Assembly (NCBI RefSeq): GCF_040954645.1
Contig: NC_092806.1
Location: 161,258,328 to 161,322,327 of the forward strand
Length of the DNA: 64,000 nt
Direction of reading: 5' to 3'
Source of the DNA: Diabrotica undecimpunctata
Lineage: Eukaryota; Arthropoda; Insecta; Coleoptera; Chrysomelidae
Shown: positions 1-12,239 of the stretch, piece by piece
Layout: every line of letters starts with the position of its first letter
Numbering within the stretch: the first letter of the stretch is position 1
Made by a program: the position numbers and the translations under genes
The notes under the pieces: model-generated
Told to the model about the DNA's origin: nothing
The model's input: only the letters and a program-made list of their open reading frames with translations
Database searches by the model: none

Positions 1-840
1 TTAAAAAAAATATTGAAAATATCTAAGTACAAAGTAAATTTCAAAACTTAAAAAATTGATAATTCCACTATTAAATTGATTTTTATTAATAATTATTTGT
101 AAAATGTTAAAGGAATTCTACAAATTGAATTTTACCTATTGATAAATAGAAATAATATATTTTGTATTTGATTATTAATGTAATAATAAATCAAATTTTT
201 CTTATATCTGAACAACCATTATTTATGCAATATAAATTTAAAAACCTTTTTATTGTAATAAAAAATAAGTAAAATTACTATTTGTTATACCAAAAATATT
301 TAATAGTTAACATTATAAAATTACTTTAATTTAATAAAATATCAAATATCAAACATTTATTCAATTAAAAATTAATTCGTAAAATATTTATATTTAAGAA
401 AAAAATGTGATTTGTAAAGTAAATATGACTTTAGTTTGAAAAAAAAAAACATTATCATAATATCATTTTAAAACTACAAAATATTCTATAAAAGATTCAG
501 ACGATGACGTAGAGTTTTATCAAATGTTTTAGAAAAGTTTTTCTAATTTTTTTTTCTTATCGGAAAAATCGTTTGAAAATTTTTGGAAAAAAATCATGGT
601 ATAACTTACAGAAAATCGAAAGAATTCTATAAATTAGATTTTACCTCAAAAAATTACGAAAATTTTCATTTACGGAAATTTTTTTGGAAAATTTTGAGGA
701 AAACTCTACTTGACGCTTCTCAGAATAGTAACAGAAGTGAGCATACAAATTTTTAAATCAATCGGTATAAAAATATCATAATAAAATCAGTTTGAAAATT
801 GTTACCGAGACCTAAAATGCGCAGGCAAGTGGTACATTTG
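1..840. other. AT-rich gene-free stretch
   Basis: Very AT-rich sequence with no reading frame that resembles a known protein and no terminal repeats that I can pair. I see nothing further to annotate. Confidence 0.6.
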
Positions 841-859
841 ACCCCGTTTTATTGCTCTC

Positions 860-1160
860 TGTACCAACCCAGCTGTCCGCCCTTTTGGATTTAGAGTTTT
901 TAGGGGCTAAATAATGAGCCATGAAAATGGCGGACATATTACTTATCGTTAATTTTTCCCCAAAAAATTGCAATTTCACCCCTGTCCGCCAGCTCTTATG
1001 TATCCACTCTCGCGTCCGCCCTTTGGGATTTCGTCTGGTTATACCAAGATCTTACTCTGGGCAAATTTTCAGCCATATTATCGATCGTTAATTTTTCTGA
1101 AAAAAATTACAACTTCATCCCTGTATAGCCACCCTCTGTACCACGAGGGGCGTCCGCCTG
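860..1160. repeat. Imperfect tandem duplication, about 141 bp unit
   Basis: Two diverged head-to-tail copies are visible. Each holds 'gtccgccctt' followed by 'ggattt', then a shared block around 'atcgttaatttttc', an A-rich run and 'ttacaacttcatccctg' or its close relative. Copies start near 870 and 1011. GC content is higher than the surroundings. Which repeat family it belongs to is unknown. Confidence 0.5.
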
Positions 1161-1199
1161 TAAGGCAAAGTCTTAACCCAGTTACAATGAATATATTCC

Positions 1200-2400
1200 A
1201 ATAGAGAAATGTCATATTACTGATCATTTCAAAATTTCGGCTCTATCTCTTGGACTATAAGGAAGCGATAAGTGGTTTGACAGCATAATAACTGCTTGTG
1301 TAGTCTAGTTTTCACAGTGATTCGAGGAAACCTATTTGGGTGGAGTTTTGACTTGTTCTTGAATGAATTCAGAATCCAGCAGCCCGCTGAAGTATTGGAT
1401 TTTTATAATATAATTATTTGACAACCTTTTGTTGGCCAACCACCTAGAGCGGAGTTGAGCCGAAATACATTGATTTCGTATGTTCCGTTTTAAATTCGTT
1501 CAATCTGTATGTTATTCATTTGTTAAGCATAGTTTTGTAAAGGTTGATATTAGTCCTTGGATACGTTTTAGAAAAACGTATCGAATTGTTGATCAATATC
1601 AAATTCGATCATAACTAACTGTTATGAACCACTACCTATCTGCTCCAGCTGCTCTAGCTCACTGACAATCGCTTCCAATTCATGGAAAAAAGAAGATCCC
1701 ACGGATTCACAGATTCACGGATCTCAAAACATTTCTCACCAAAAAAATTTCAACACTGTTAACCTATTTAAAAGATATCAAGTTATTTAATTGTATTTAT
1801 TGTAATATTCCCTGTATTTGTTATATCTACTAATAATCCTGCTCGGTTGATGTGGTTTTATGTTTAAATAAAAAAAAAACGATCCAACAATTTTCGTCAC
1901 CTATTTCGTTTTATAGACTTTAGTAAATTGACTTTAAAATTATTCAAAATTAATTTTACATTATTCTCACGATTTTATTTAATTGACCAACTCTTTTTCT
2001 TTCATTTAAGCGTACTAAATCCTTATAGTTTTATTACTGTCTGTCTCATAGGGTTGAAAAAAATTGTGTTAATTTGAAAACAATTTGAATTGTTTAAAAA
2101 CTTTCAAGTGAACCTTGCGAGAGAAAACATGATCTTTAAATACAGAAGATTAGATACAGAAATTCATAAAGGATTGAACCAGTTCGATCATGTACCAGTA
2201 ATAGAAAAAAATCAAAAATGAATTAAAGCGAAAAAGATTATACCACGTTTAAGAAACAACAGAAAAAAACGCTAACGCCAAATAAATTTGTGAGTAGCGT
2301 TTAAAAAGAGGGTTTGATCCGCCGATTTGTTTTTGGAGTTTTACCCTTTGTTTCACTTTGTTAAGTTTTCCATTCAAACTCATTATTTATTAGTTGCCTT
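1200..2400. other. Gene-free stretch
   Basis: No frame with recognisable protein similarity and no clear terminal repeats. A run of A after 'taaataaa' near 1865-1880 could be an old retroelement tail, but nothing upstream supports this. Confidence 0.5.
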
Positions 2401-2404
2401 CTTT

Positions 2405-2953
2405 TTGACGTGACAACGTGTTAAATTAGGTTGTGGCTCGGAGTCATTCATGAAAAAGTGTAACGCCCGCTCACGTCTGTTACAGTGAGTCACCGAACGA
2501 GAGAGAGGCCCGCCGGACCGGCGAATGCCTTGCGTCTCTCTCCCACTCAAACATGATCGGTCCGCTGCGCGCGCAGCACTAGAGAATTAGGCGCGTTGAA
2601 TCGGTGCGTGCTTCCGTGCTTGTGTCTCTGTCTTTCTCGAGCGTTCTTGGCGTTCAAGACACATTACAGCAGAAACACTTCCTTTCATTTCATATTTCTC
2701 CTATCATCGTCCTATCCTCAACAAAATCACTCAAATAGAAATTAGTTAAGTTTAAGTTTACATGTACAATGTTTTAGTAAACAAAATATATTTCTATAGT
2801 TAAAATTTGTGCAATTCTTATTTTCATTCAATTCCTTGTTCCTATTGTGCAATTTAATAATATTCATATCAATAAATATTCTACCGAGAAAAAGACGTTG
2901 TCACGTAAAATCTTCGCCCGTAAAACCGACTTTACAGGCAACCGATTTTTTTT
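2405..2953 (+). mobile_element. Family B non-autonomous element, copy 1
   Basis: About 547 bp, nearly identical to 14458-15007. It begins with T residues and GACGTGACAACGT and ends in CAACCGATTTTTTT. The 5' motif recurs as its reverse complement GACGTTGTCACGT near the 3' end (2893-2905), about 50 bp inside, so the ends form a subterminal inverted repeat. The first 230 bp are GC-rich (purine-rich gagagagag, then ccgccggaccggcg), unlike the AT-rich rest. No transposase is encoded; the 60-codon frame inside has no recognisable domain. T-runs at both ends blur any target-site duplication. I do not recognise the superfamily. Confidence 0.8.
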
Positions 2954-3959
2954 ATTTAGGGTTTGTTTTTGTTATAAACTATTAAAAAATAATTTTAAAT
3001 CTTTTCTTTTTGGATTTTTTCCTATTTAATGAATAAATCAACCTGACGATCGATTAGGAAAAAGTTTATTGAATAATAACCCTGAGAATATTAACAAAAC
3101 ATGTGCTTACATCTGAAGTTTGACAAGAAGTAACATAACCTAAAAATCAAAATTCTCTTTTCAAATCTTTAATATTACATCAGTCAGAAGCTTACTCTAA
3201 CACTATTCTTCCATTCGAATCATTTTCAGGAGCTTATTCTAACACTATTCTTCCATTCGAATCATTTTTATTACTTCTGTGTTATTTTCTTTATCTCTAT
3301 ATAAAGTTGAATGTAGTTCATTTTAAAGCTTTTTTAAATATTTCTTTTTCTGCTTCAATTTCCTCGATTGGAGTTTATGGGATCAGGTTTTAAAACGTTG
3401 TTGTTTAACTCTTTTGTTAATATTTATTTCTTCTTCTTCTTCTTCTGCTATGTGTGATTCTTTTCTACCAGAATAGAACAGTATTTATTTATCCTAACTA
3501 CTAATAATTGTATATTATAACTGTTAGCTCCACTTCTTTTCTACTTAGTGACGTGTTCTTTTACATTTCCAGGCCACTTCATGTGTTTCTTCGTTACAAG
3601 TCAATATCTAGTTCTTTCTGCATAGACTGTGTTACTGCTTATTTAGATAATCTACTAATGTTAAAACTTGGTATTTTGAGAACGATTTCTTAAGTATAAA
3701 TCGAAATATGAGATATTTGAATCACATTGTGATTTATTCTCATTAAATCTAGTAAATAATAATGCAAACAACTATTTAACTTTTAACTGATATAAATTTG
3801 TCAAAAACGTGGTACTAATGCCAGCGCCACCTGTTTGAGATCTACAAAAATTAATTTTGTTCACAGACACTTCTATAATTGACAATTATATGATACGATG
3901 TTACTAACATTGTTTAATACAGGTTTCAACTATTATCTTGCATCAGTTCTGTTCCTTTA
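2954..3959. other. Gene-free stretch
   Basis: AT-rich, with a short (cttctt)n stretch near 3430. Apart from the 42-bp duplication, I see no gene or paired repeat here. Confidence 0.5.
3188..3271 (+). repeat. 42-bp direct duplication
   Basis: Two adjacent, almost identical units beginning 'agctta(c/t)tctaacactat' and ending 'ttcgaatcatttt'. A simple local tandem duplication. Confidence 0.8.
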
Positions 3960-3963
3960 TTAA

Positions 3964-3977
3964 CACTTTGGCTACTG
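3964..3977 (+). repeat. piggyBac left terminal inverted repeat
   Basis: CACTTTGGCTACTG directly follows TTAA (3960-3963). It is matched exactly, inverted, at 6574-6587. Confidence 0.95.
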
Positions 3978-4323
3978 TGTGTACCATTTCTGGTACACAG
4001 TTGATGTTTATCAGAAACTGCGTGTACCAAATTTGGTCACATGAAATGGTAATGTTTCAAGCTGTGTGTACATTTGGTGAACACAGTTCTGATGGTTTTA
4101 AATGCGTATCTAGGTTCCTACAGTTTACTGCTAAATTCTGGCGAAGCAGTTTGGGACTTAATCAACAGATGGCTGTACTATGACCGATTTTTTAAAATTA
4201 TGGCGGAGCAGTTTGAGACTCCTTCAGCAGATGGCATATTATGGCCATTTTCTGACTAGCAGAAACTTGTTGTTTGTGCAATATTAGTCTTGTGTGTTTA
4301 CGATTCTAAAATTAGTACTTAAA

Positions 4324-6137
4324 ATGTCAAATAAAAAATTAAGTGATGCTAAACTACGTGAAATAGCCGAGAATATGAGTGAAATGGAGTATGAGTTTAT
4401 TAGTGAAGATGATGATGATGATGCTATGCATATAGATGATCCAAATGATCAAGATTCGTGTTCTTCTTCCTCTAATTTAGAAATTAACAGTGATGGGCAA
4501 GAGTTAGAATTCGAATCTGATCTAGAATCTCTCAACAACGATTCTGAACCTGATATTTTTTTAAATAATCCTAATCCTAATATCATTTGGAATAATTGTG
4601 CAGGTAATATATAAATTAGTATTCACTTTTATAGTTTTGAGTTTATAATTTTGTAGGTAATTTGAACACATTTACTTTCACGGAAGATTCAGGATTCTCC
4701 CAAAGTTTTTTTGCACAAAGGGAAGGAGATCATCCAATTCATTGTTATAAATTATTTATTGACAACGATATCTTATCACTTATTGCCGAGGAAACCAACA
4801 GATATGCTGAACAGAAAATAGTATCAGGAATTACAAATGAAACATTAACAAAAACAGCATTATTGAGACAATGGAGAAACACAAATCAATCCGAAATTTT
4901 TGTTTTCTTAGGTCTTCTAATATGGATGGGTTTGGATCGTAAACCCACTTTGAAAGATTATTTTAGCACCAATATGCTGTACAAAAATGAAATTGGAAAA
5001 TTTGTGCACATGTCCAGGATAAGGTTTGAGCTTCTTTTGTCCAATTTGCACTTCTCAAACAACGAAATTGCCTGAGATGATAGGCTCAAAAAATTCCTTC
5101 CCTTGCAAAATTTGTTAATCAAGAAGTTCCAATCAGCATATACTCCTGACAAGAATGTGTGTATAGATGAGACGATGATTCCTTTTCGAGGACGACTGAG
5201 CTTTCGCCAATATATACCGGGGAAGCGTCACAAATACGGTGTGAAATTATTTAAACTATGTGGAGTGAAAGGTTACACATACAATTTTAAAATTTATACA
5301 GGAAAAGAGCAAACACCTAATGAAAAGCCAATTGGTACAAAAGTGGTGCTACAGCTTATGGAACCACTTTTACATTCAGGTCGCGTTTTGTGCACAGATA
5401 ATTATTACACTAGCGTGAATTTAGCACACGAACTTCTGTACAAAGATACACATTTAATAGGCACACTGAGAAAACACAGGAAGCATAATCCAAAAGTAGT
5501 AAGTGAGGCTAAATTAAAAAGGGGTGAATTAGTCATGAGACAGAGTAACAGTAAAATCTTAATTGGAAAATGGAAAGACAAAAGAGATGTCATGTTTCTC
5601 ACTACGAAGTCTCTGCCTGAAATAGTGGACGTGCCAACAAAAAGGGGTGTCGTGAGAAAGCCTTCCACAATCGTGCAGTATAATAATGTGAAATCATTTA
5701 TAGACGTCTCTGATCAAAAAGCATCATATTCATCAGCAGTGCGTAGGGGTATTAAGTGGTATAGGAAAGTTTCAATTGAATTTTTGGTTAACACATCTAT
5801 TATAAATGCACATACTGCATACGAGGCTATAACAAACAAAAAGATAAGTATCACTAAATTTAGAGAAGAAATCGCCTCAGAAATTTTTCGTAGTCGAAAT
5901 ATTCAGATGAAAAATTTGGATGATCGTCGTGTTAACCAAGAAAGAAATCACAAACTTTCCGAAGTGGAACAGAGAGGTCGTTGTACAAGATGTTATAAAA
6001 ATAATAGTGCTAGAAATGGACGTAACTTTGCTATAAAAGAAACAAAACGTGTTAAAACATCTTGTCTAGCATGCAGTGATAAGTTTTTGTGTACCAACTG
6101 GTTTTTTGACACTCATTACTGTCAAGCAAAAAAATGA
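4324..6137 (+). pseudogene. piggyBac transposase, one in-frame stop
   Basis: A cut-and-paste transposase of the piggyBac (DDE_Tnp_1_7) family. The acidic N-terminus starts MSNKKLSDAKL at 4324. The probable 53-bp intron (4604-4656) joins it in frame to the domain beginning NLNTFTFTEDSG. One TGA stop at 5073-5075 interrupts the frame after NNEIA; the same frame resumes at once and runs to 6137. The catalytic aspartates are all present: VCIDE (5166-5168), CTDN (near 5397) and FIDVSDQ (near 5702). A cysteine-rich zinc-binding C-terminus follows, CTRCYK through TSCLACSDKFLC to HYCQ. Total length is close to family norm (about 580-600 residues). The stop makes it a pseudogene unless read through, but decay is minimal. 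The intron is inferred from in-frame joining and canonical GT/AG sites. Confidence 0.9.
4604..4656 (+). other. Probable 53-bp intron in piggyBac transposase
   Basis: CAG|GTAATA at the donor and TTTTGTAG|GT at the acceptor. Removal of 53 bp joins the N-terminal frame (which otherwise stops at 4612-4614) to the frame starting at 4657, giving a phase-1 intron. The size suits insect introns. It could instead be a frameshifting deletion or insertion that happens to look like an intron. Confidence 0.65.
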
Positions 6138-6296
6138 ACATTGTGTCCAAAAATGGTACACATAGTTTCTAAGAAGATAATTACGCATTTATTTCTGCCA
6201 CAAACTGTGTGTACCATTTTTTGACACGGCCCTTACACATAATTTTTTTTTCAAAAAAATACCTAAATGTTGATATTTACATGTTTTTAGTATTAA

Positions 6297-6524
6297 ATAT
6301 TGTGAATTATGTCTATGAATGTCTATAGGCCCCAGGTCGACTCAGCCTGAATAAAAATGAGTACCTTGGGTAAAACCAGGGGTAATAATAGACGGTTGAA
6401 GCGTAGCACTGGCCATGTTACCTTCCTTGTATACCTTATTCCCTAGATATAGCAGACTACCCTGCTATACTCCCAAAGCCGCGACAGCGGTATAAAACGG
6501 GAGACTATTATTATATTGTGAATT
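6297..6524 (+). mobile_element. Truncated non-LTR 3' tail inside piggyBac
   Basis: A 12-bp target duplication, atattgtgaatt (6297-6308 and 6513-6524), flanks about 204 bp. The insert ends in gactattatta, a short ATT-type tail. The body ('gtaccttgggtaaaaccag', 'cgacagcggtataaaacg') resembles the 3' untranslated end common to insect non-LTR elements; I judge this by memory of the pattern, without a database search. It is a 5'-truncated insertion younger than the piggyBac it interrupts. Confidence 0.75.
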
Positions 6525-6591
6525 TTACCAAAATATAGTTTCAGTTTCTGACAAAAAACTTCAAATTTATAGCCAGTAGCCAAAGTGTTAA

Positions 6592-7145
6592 ATATATGCT
6601 TATTAAAGTTTAAAAAATCGATCACTTTTCAAAAACTCAACTCAACACTCAAATAAAATATTGTTACCTAAACATGAATGCTTTGTTGATTATATTATTT
6701 TTATATATAAACCATAAAAAAATCACCACATATCACGCATTGTATCTTGTTTAAGTTCTATTTAAATATTTCCCTTAAATCTGCGCAAATTTTATCCCAT
6801 CTCGCGGTTGCTTTTGTACGAAGCTGTTCGCCTTGTTTAAGCGCCCGTAAAACGCAAAACGTATGACTGACAAGAAAAACCTTTTAGAACGGATTCATTC
6901 ATACTTAGATGCAACGAAGAGCATAAAAAGTAACAGTTGCTTCGAAGTTTTGTATGCTACGGTAATTTTAAAATGCGTTTGTGTCTGGATTTAGAAAGTC
7001 GAAATGAAAAGAAGTCGTTTGGAAGATATTTTTATTTTTTTATGTTACGTATAATGGTTAAAAAGCTATCTATCTTGTTGATATCAATTATATATAGTTA
7101 TTACTACACTCAGATGAAAAAATAAAGCAACTGAGAAAATTTTGG
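6592..7145. other. Gene-free stretch
   Basis: AT-rich, with no recognisable protein frame or paired repeat. Confidence 0.5.
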
Positions 7146-8693
7146 TCAAATTCAAAATATTTTAATTTTTTTATTTTAAGCCTTATTTTGATGTTTTAGC
7201 ACAATGCGTATAAATTTAAAAATTTTAATTTGGCATAGTCACTTTTCTGATTAAATTTTACATGCCCTGGTTCATTTTTAGAGCCAAATGAATTTGCCAC
7301 CCACAATTTAGGACTTTTTTAATTATGATTATTTTGGAGTTATTTTTTAATACGTCGAGGTGGCTTTGGTGACTGTTATCATTATGTCATATTGACACTT
7401 ACATTTTGTTTACCTATGATTGATCATAGTTCATAGTGTCGAAGATTGTGCGAAAGCCGTTGCTCTGGTTGAAGATGGGCGAAATATGTGGCTAGAGTAC
7501 TACACACTCATCGCTCTACCATCCAAAGTGTAGTGGAACGTTTTATACGAACTGGAACAAACAAGCGTAAAGCGGGAAGTGTCAGGAAGCGCAAAACTAC
7601 TGTTTTAGATGATCGTTTTATACGAGTCAACGCTTTGCGGGATCGTTATTTAACAGCGATGCAACAAGAAATCAGCTTCAAGAGGTTCGAGGCAATAATG
7701 TAAGTGTATTTACAGTTCGTCGAAGATTACATGAATTTGATTTTCAAAGTTTCAGACCAGCAACTGGGCCCAAATTAATTCCACAGCACAGAGTGGTTAG
7801 ACTACAATTTTCCAGGGAACATTTACATTGGAATTTAGGACCATGGAGTAATGTTCTTTTCACGAATGAGTCGAGATACTGTCTTCACTCACTAGATGGG
7901 AGACAACTAATATGGCGTCGAACTGGGGAGAGATTTGCGGAGTGCGCTTTCAGTCCCCACGTTCGCCATGGAGGGGGTTCGGTGATGGTATGGGCAGGAA
8001 TATCCCGAGAGGTGCATACTGAATTGGTATTTATTAAGGGTTCGTTGACTGCACACCGGTATATTGAGGAAATTTTAGCGAATCACATAGTACCCTTTTC
8101 TCATTATATCGGCGATGATTTTCTATTAATGCAAGAAACTGCGCGACCCCAGTCTGCAATTACACGCTCTGCCATGTGTGTCACGCAATATTTAAAGGAA
8201 GTTGGTATTAATAAAATGAACTGGCCAGCGTGTTCGCCAGATCTGAACCCAATAGAGCACTTTTGGGACATGCTTGGTAGAAATTTTAGAGGTAGCGAAG
8301 TCGCACCAGCCTCAATTAACGAACTTCACTTGGCTCTAGAAGAAGAATTTCAAAACATCCAGCAAGATGATATTCACAACTTCATAGACAACATGAGCCA
8401 ACATGTACAGGCAGTTATAGAGGCTAGGGGAAACCAAAAAACATGATAATAAGAAGACATGGTTGCAACCGAAAAACAAGGTTTTACGAAAATCCGCTAA
8501 CGGAATTATTCCACAGGATGTTTCATAGTTAGGATAAAAATCCACCTTTCGATTAACCCCGTATAATAAGCCAAATATAAAATTTTATTAAAAACTCACT
8601 ATACTGAATTAAAATTTATAAATTTTTACATAGTGTGCTAAAAAAATCATCAAAATAGAGCTAAAAATAAAAAAACTGAAATACTTTGAATTG
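7146..8693 (+). mobile_element. Degenerate Tc1-like element
   Basis: Imperfect inverted repeats of about 90 bp flank a Tc1-type transposase. The left arm runs about 7146-7245 and the right about 8594-8693; both contain a T-run, 'attttgatg', 'tttagcaca' and 'aaattttaatt' in the corresponding order. The exact ends and the TA duplication cannot be fixed because the outermost bases have diverged. Confidence 0.75.
7440..8446 (+). pseudogene. Tc1-type transposase, frameshifted and catalytically damaged
   Basis: An N-terminal helix-turn-helix part (AKAVALVEDGRNM, then TIQSVVERFIRTG) lies in one frame up to about 7685. The rest continues in another frame from about 7690 (VFTVRRRLHEFDFQSF) to the stop at 8444. 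The normal start is not intact. The DDE catalytic domain is recognisable but altered: the first acidic motif reads FTNESRY where the family has FTDES, the second reads LMQETARPQS where MQDNARPHS is usual, and the third SPDLNPIEHFWD is intact. There are 39 residues between the second and third catalytic positions, apparently because of a small insertion (AITRS region) relative to classic DD34E. The first substitution alone should abolish activity. Confidence 0.85.
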
Positions 8694-9083
8694 CATATTG
8701 TGAAATACAATGTCACAATATTGATTCCCTTGTTGTTTATTAGTTCCATATATTGACTCGTTTGTTGATTTTTTTGCCGTATTCCTTTGTCATATCAATA
8801 AGCCTCTAACAATTTGTCCCAGTAGTTTTTATCCTTTTCATTTAACATTATCATTTCATCACATATGATTTTTTCGAATACTGTACAGTACAAATTATAC
8901 TGTTTTATAGTATCACATGCTCTTTCAAATTCGACAAAAAAAAAGTTTTTATTCTAGATTCGTAGTACCTTGTCAGGTACTTTTTATCGTACCGTATCTT
9001 TTAAGAGAAATATCTGGTCATTTGTTCTTCTATTGTTTCCAAATCCTTCTTGGTAATCTCTTGGTCAGTTGTTCTTCTATTTT
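8694..9083. other. Gene-free stretch
   Basis: No recognisable feature. The sequence 'ggtaatctcttggtcagttgttcttcta' type wording near 9040-9080 is a near-repeat of the preceding 'atctggtcatttgttcttcta', a small local duplication. Confidence 0.4.
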
Positions 9084-9240
9084 GAAGTTATACTTCGATA
9101 CGCACGATCGGCGTTGGAAATTTGCATGAGAGTGAATCTGTGAAACCATTACATATGTAAGATAATGAGTAAGAGAGAGACAGAAGATATATTTTCTCTC
9201 TCTTCCTCTCTCGAGACTAAAAATGTTCCTTTTGTATACC

Positions 9241-9373
<133 letters not shown>

Positions 9374-9504
9374 ATATGTATTAATATTATTATTTATGTG
9401 ATATGTTTTGTATTATTTAAAATTAAACGTTTATAATTATTTTAGGCTTTTGTATTTCAAAATAATCACCGTTTTACCGAGAACTGTCAATTTTGAAATC
9501 CGTT

Positions 9505-9590
9505 AGTGTCATGTCTAATTGGCAAATCCTTTACGTGTTTGGTTCATACGCTGGTGGTTGTGAGTTCGAATCCCAATTATGAATTTCCTT
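9505..9590 (+). other. tRNA-like B-box, possible SINE relic
   Basis: GTGAGTTCGAATCCCAA (about 9561-9577) resembles the TpsiC arm / B box of tRNA genes and tRNA-derived SINEs. A weak A-box-like 'taattggcaaatcc' lies about 45 bp upstream. No complete cloverleaf can be drawn by eye. It sits inside the inverted-repeat element. Confidence 0.25.
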
Positions 9591-9914
9591 TTTTATTTTT
9601 GAAATATTTAAAAACCTCACGTTAATCTTATTAAATATATGTAATATACGCAAAAAACATAAATTTTAAAATAAAATGAAAATTTACAACATAATCCGAG
9701 TTGTTGGTTTTTTATTTTTATCTTCGTAAAGTAAGTTATGTATATTGGCAGTTTTAAATACTTATAAATATTACATTTTAATTTATATTCTATTATTATA
9801 TTGAATTATGTTGCAGTGTATTTATTGTATTGTAATTTTTATATTAACAACAAAATAAACAATGAATTTTACTGCAGAGTATGTGTAAATTTTTTTTTGC
9901 ATTCAACTCCTTTT

Positions 9915-9916
<2 letters not shown>

Positions 9917-9980
<64 letters not shown>
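9917..9980. repeat. (AT)n microsatellite
   Basis: About 60 bp of uninterrupted AT dinucleotides. Confidence 0.95.
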
Positions 9981-9983
<3 letters not shown>

Positions 9984-10202
9984 TATATTTTTATTAAAAT
10001 ATTGATACAATCCTTCATTTACTATACTCCTATTACAGGTCAAATGTTTATATACAGCAAACGATGCACCATATACCTATATAACTAATTCTTTTTCTCT
10101 TTCTGCTCTCTCTTACCTATAGCATTACATATGTAATGATTGTGCAGATTGACTCCTATATAAATTTTTAACGGCGAACGCGTGTATAGAAGTATAACTT
10201 CT

Positions 10203-10860
10203 ACCGGCAGTCTCACTGGACTGCCACACCCGTTTTTTTTTATACCCAAGAACTTCTTGTAATCTCATGGCAAGTCTTCTGAAAAATGTTCTAATCTTCT
10301 TTTCGATAAAGTTGTCAGCATTCTTTACACTAGGTAGTTTAAGGCAATTAAGGTAGTTTAATTTTTTTTTTATGTATTGGTAATATCAGTACCGTTTTAC
10401 AAATTTTGATATTTTGAGTTATTGTAACTTCATCTACTTTAGTGTTCAGCAAATATCCTCCACATTTTATGTTTTCCGACATTATTTGACCTTTTCCTCC
10501 TGGCCTTTTATTGTTTTTCAAAATCTTTTATTATTTCTAAAAATTTACTTTTGACTCGAGTCTTTTATTTTCATGTCTTATTATATTTTCTGTCGCCTCG
10601 TCTATCCCAAACTTTCCTTGATTCAGTAATTTGTTAAAATAATATGGGAGATTCGATACAATAGCGTATAAATGTCTAAGTAGTAGATCCATTTGAATTT
10701 TATATTAGGTTAGTCTTTTTGTTTTCTCGTCCGAGTTTGAACCATCGACTAATAGATCATAAACAATAAAGTGAATGGGACTCCCCCCTGGCTATCTGAC
10801 CGACAAACTCTTCATTTTTTAAATATATTTATAAAAGTTTTTCTTTATCCTGAACTTTCA
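10203..10860. other. Gene-free stretch
   Basis: AT-rich with long T runs. It may include the decayed 3' part of the minus-strand non-LTR element whose reverse transcriptase begins just downstream, but no motif is left. Confidence 0.4.
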
Positions 10861-10878
10861 TTCATGTCATTTAATTTT

Positions 10879-12180
10879 CTATTTATGTTCTATATTAGTC
10901 TCTTTGTTATCTGGATAATTGTATAAATTACTTGCAGATATAACCAAATTTTGCGTTTTATCAGAGTTAAGTTTTAATTTGTTTGCAGCAAACCATTTAC
11001 TAAATTTAGTAGAAACTTCCTCATAAGACAGTTTTAAATCATCATTATTTTTTTCTGATGTAACGTATGTCGTATCATCCGCGAATTGTATGGTTTTGTA
11101 CGAAGATATGAAATTGTTGACATAAATAATAAACAAAAGAGCCCTAAGACCGAACCTTGTGGGACTCCAGGTTTTACAAATAGAAAATCGGAGAGATGAC
11201 CTTTAGACACTACCGCCAGGTCTAACAAAAAGTTATAAGCTTAAGAGGTATACCTCTGATTCCATAGTAATTTAATTTGTGAAGAAAAATGTCGTGTGAA
11301 ACGCAGTCAAAAGCTTTCAACAAGTCGCAAAGAGAAATTGCTATGCGATTGCCACGATCAAGCCCCTCAATCATCTCGCTGACAACATTAAATACCGCGT
11401 TCGTTGTAGAACGAGCACTTCTGAATCCATATTGTGAGTTGCTTAAGTAATTATTTTACTCAAAATAGGAATAAAATTATTGTTTGATAACCTTTTCAAT
11501 TACTTTACCAAAAGTAGAAACAATGCTTATAGGTCTGTAATTGTCAGTTTTGGAGGAATCACCTTTTTTGTAGATAGGTAGTACTTTTGATATTAAATAC
11601 TCCAGTTGACAGAATTAAATAAGATGAGTGAAATGTGTTAAAACTATTTGGTAAGTTTCTTTTAAAATTTTGCTATTAATTTCGTGAAAGTCTCCACAAT
11701 TAGAATTACTAAGAGACTTTATTATTTGAGAGGCCTCTTCTTCCATAACGGGACGAAAAAGAAGGACTTGCTCGGAGAAGGATAATTTCTATAATTGAAG
11801 AGGACATCGACATTAATAGTGGGAAGAGATGTAATTATATTGTCTGCAATTGTAGTAAAAAAATTATTTATTTCATCTGGAGGTAAATCAGGTTGTACCG
11901 AACTGGATCTTGTATTGTTTGTTTCGAAATTTACTATTTTGCAGCAGTCTCTAGGTTTATTATTGGAATTAGTAATAAAATCACAGTACGCTGACTTTTT
12001 AACATTTTGCAATTGTCGATTATATTTAAATTTTTGTTGTTTAAATACTTTGAACAGATCGGGATCCTTAGTGGTATCTGCAATGTGTTTAATAAGAGAA
12101 AGATTAGGTCTGTAAGATCTTAATGCATTAAAAAACCATTACACGGATGTTTTTTCAGCAGTTTGTTGTACTTTTTTTAG
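10879..12180 (-). pseudogene. Jockey-type non-LTR reverse transcriptase relic
   Basis: Reading the minus strand from about 12180: a linker region (ALRSYRPNLSLIKHIADTT, PPDEINNFFTTIADNI), then RT motifs [23 protein letters not shown] and LCDLLKAFDCVSHD, then KPGVPQGSVLG near 11170 and IQFADDTTYVTSE near 11060, with FADD replacing YADD. Motif order is that of an APE-type non-LTR reverse transcriptase, closest by eye to jockey/CR1. Many frameshifts and stops separate the pieces, and the endonuclease and C-terminal end are missing. Open fragments survive at 11722-12012, 11034-11228 and 10879-11136. It is not functional. Confidence 0.8.
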
Positions 12181-12239
12181 TAGACTTTAACTTAACAACT
12201 TTAACATTAAGTTGTTAAGTTCCGGTAAGAAAGACTATT

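Larger units (their letters stand above)
3960..6591 (+). mobile_element. Nearly complete piggyBac element
   Basis: The element is bounded by TTAA at 3960-3963 and at 6588-6591, the target duplication typical of piggyBac. Inside these lie perfect 14-bp terminal inverted repeats, CACTTTGGCTACTG at 3964-3977 and its reverse complement at 6574-6587. Subterminal palindromic motifs of the type TGTGTACCA/TGGTACACA occur several times near 3975-4085 and again near 6155-6230; they could be transposase binding sites. A short non-LTR tail (6309-6512) later inserted into the 3' untranslated part. The body encodes a transposase with one visible in-frame stop and one probable intron. Confidence 0.95.

Noticed and set aside
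9505..9590. Functional tRNA gene
   Set aside because: Only a B-box-like arm is seen; no cloverleaf or good A box can be drawn.
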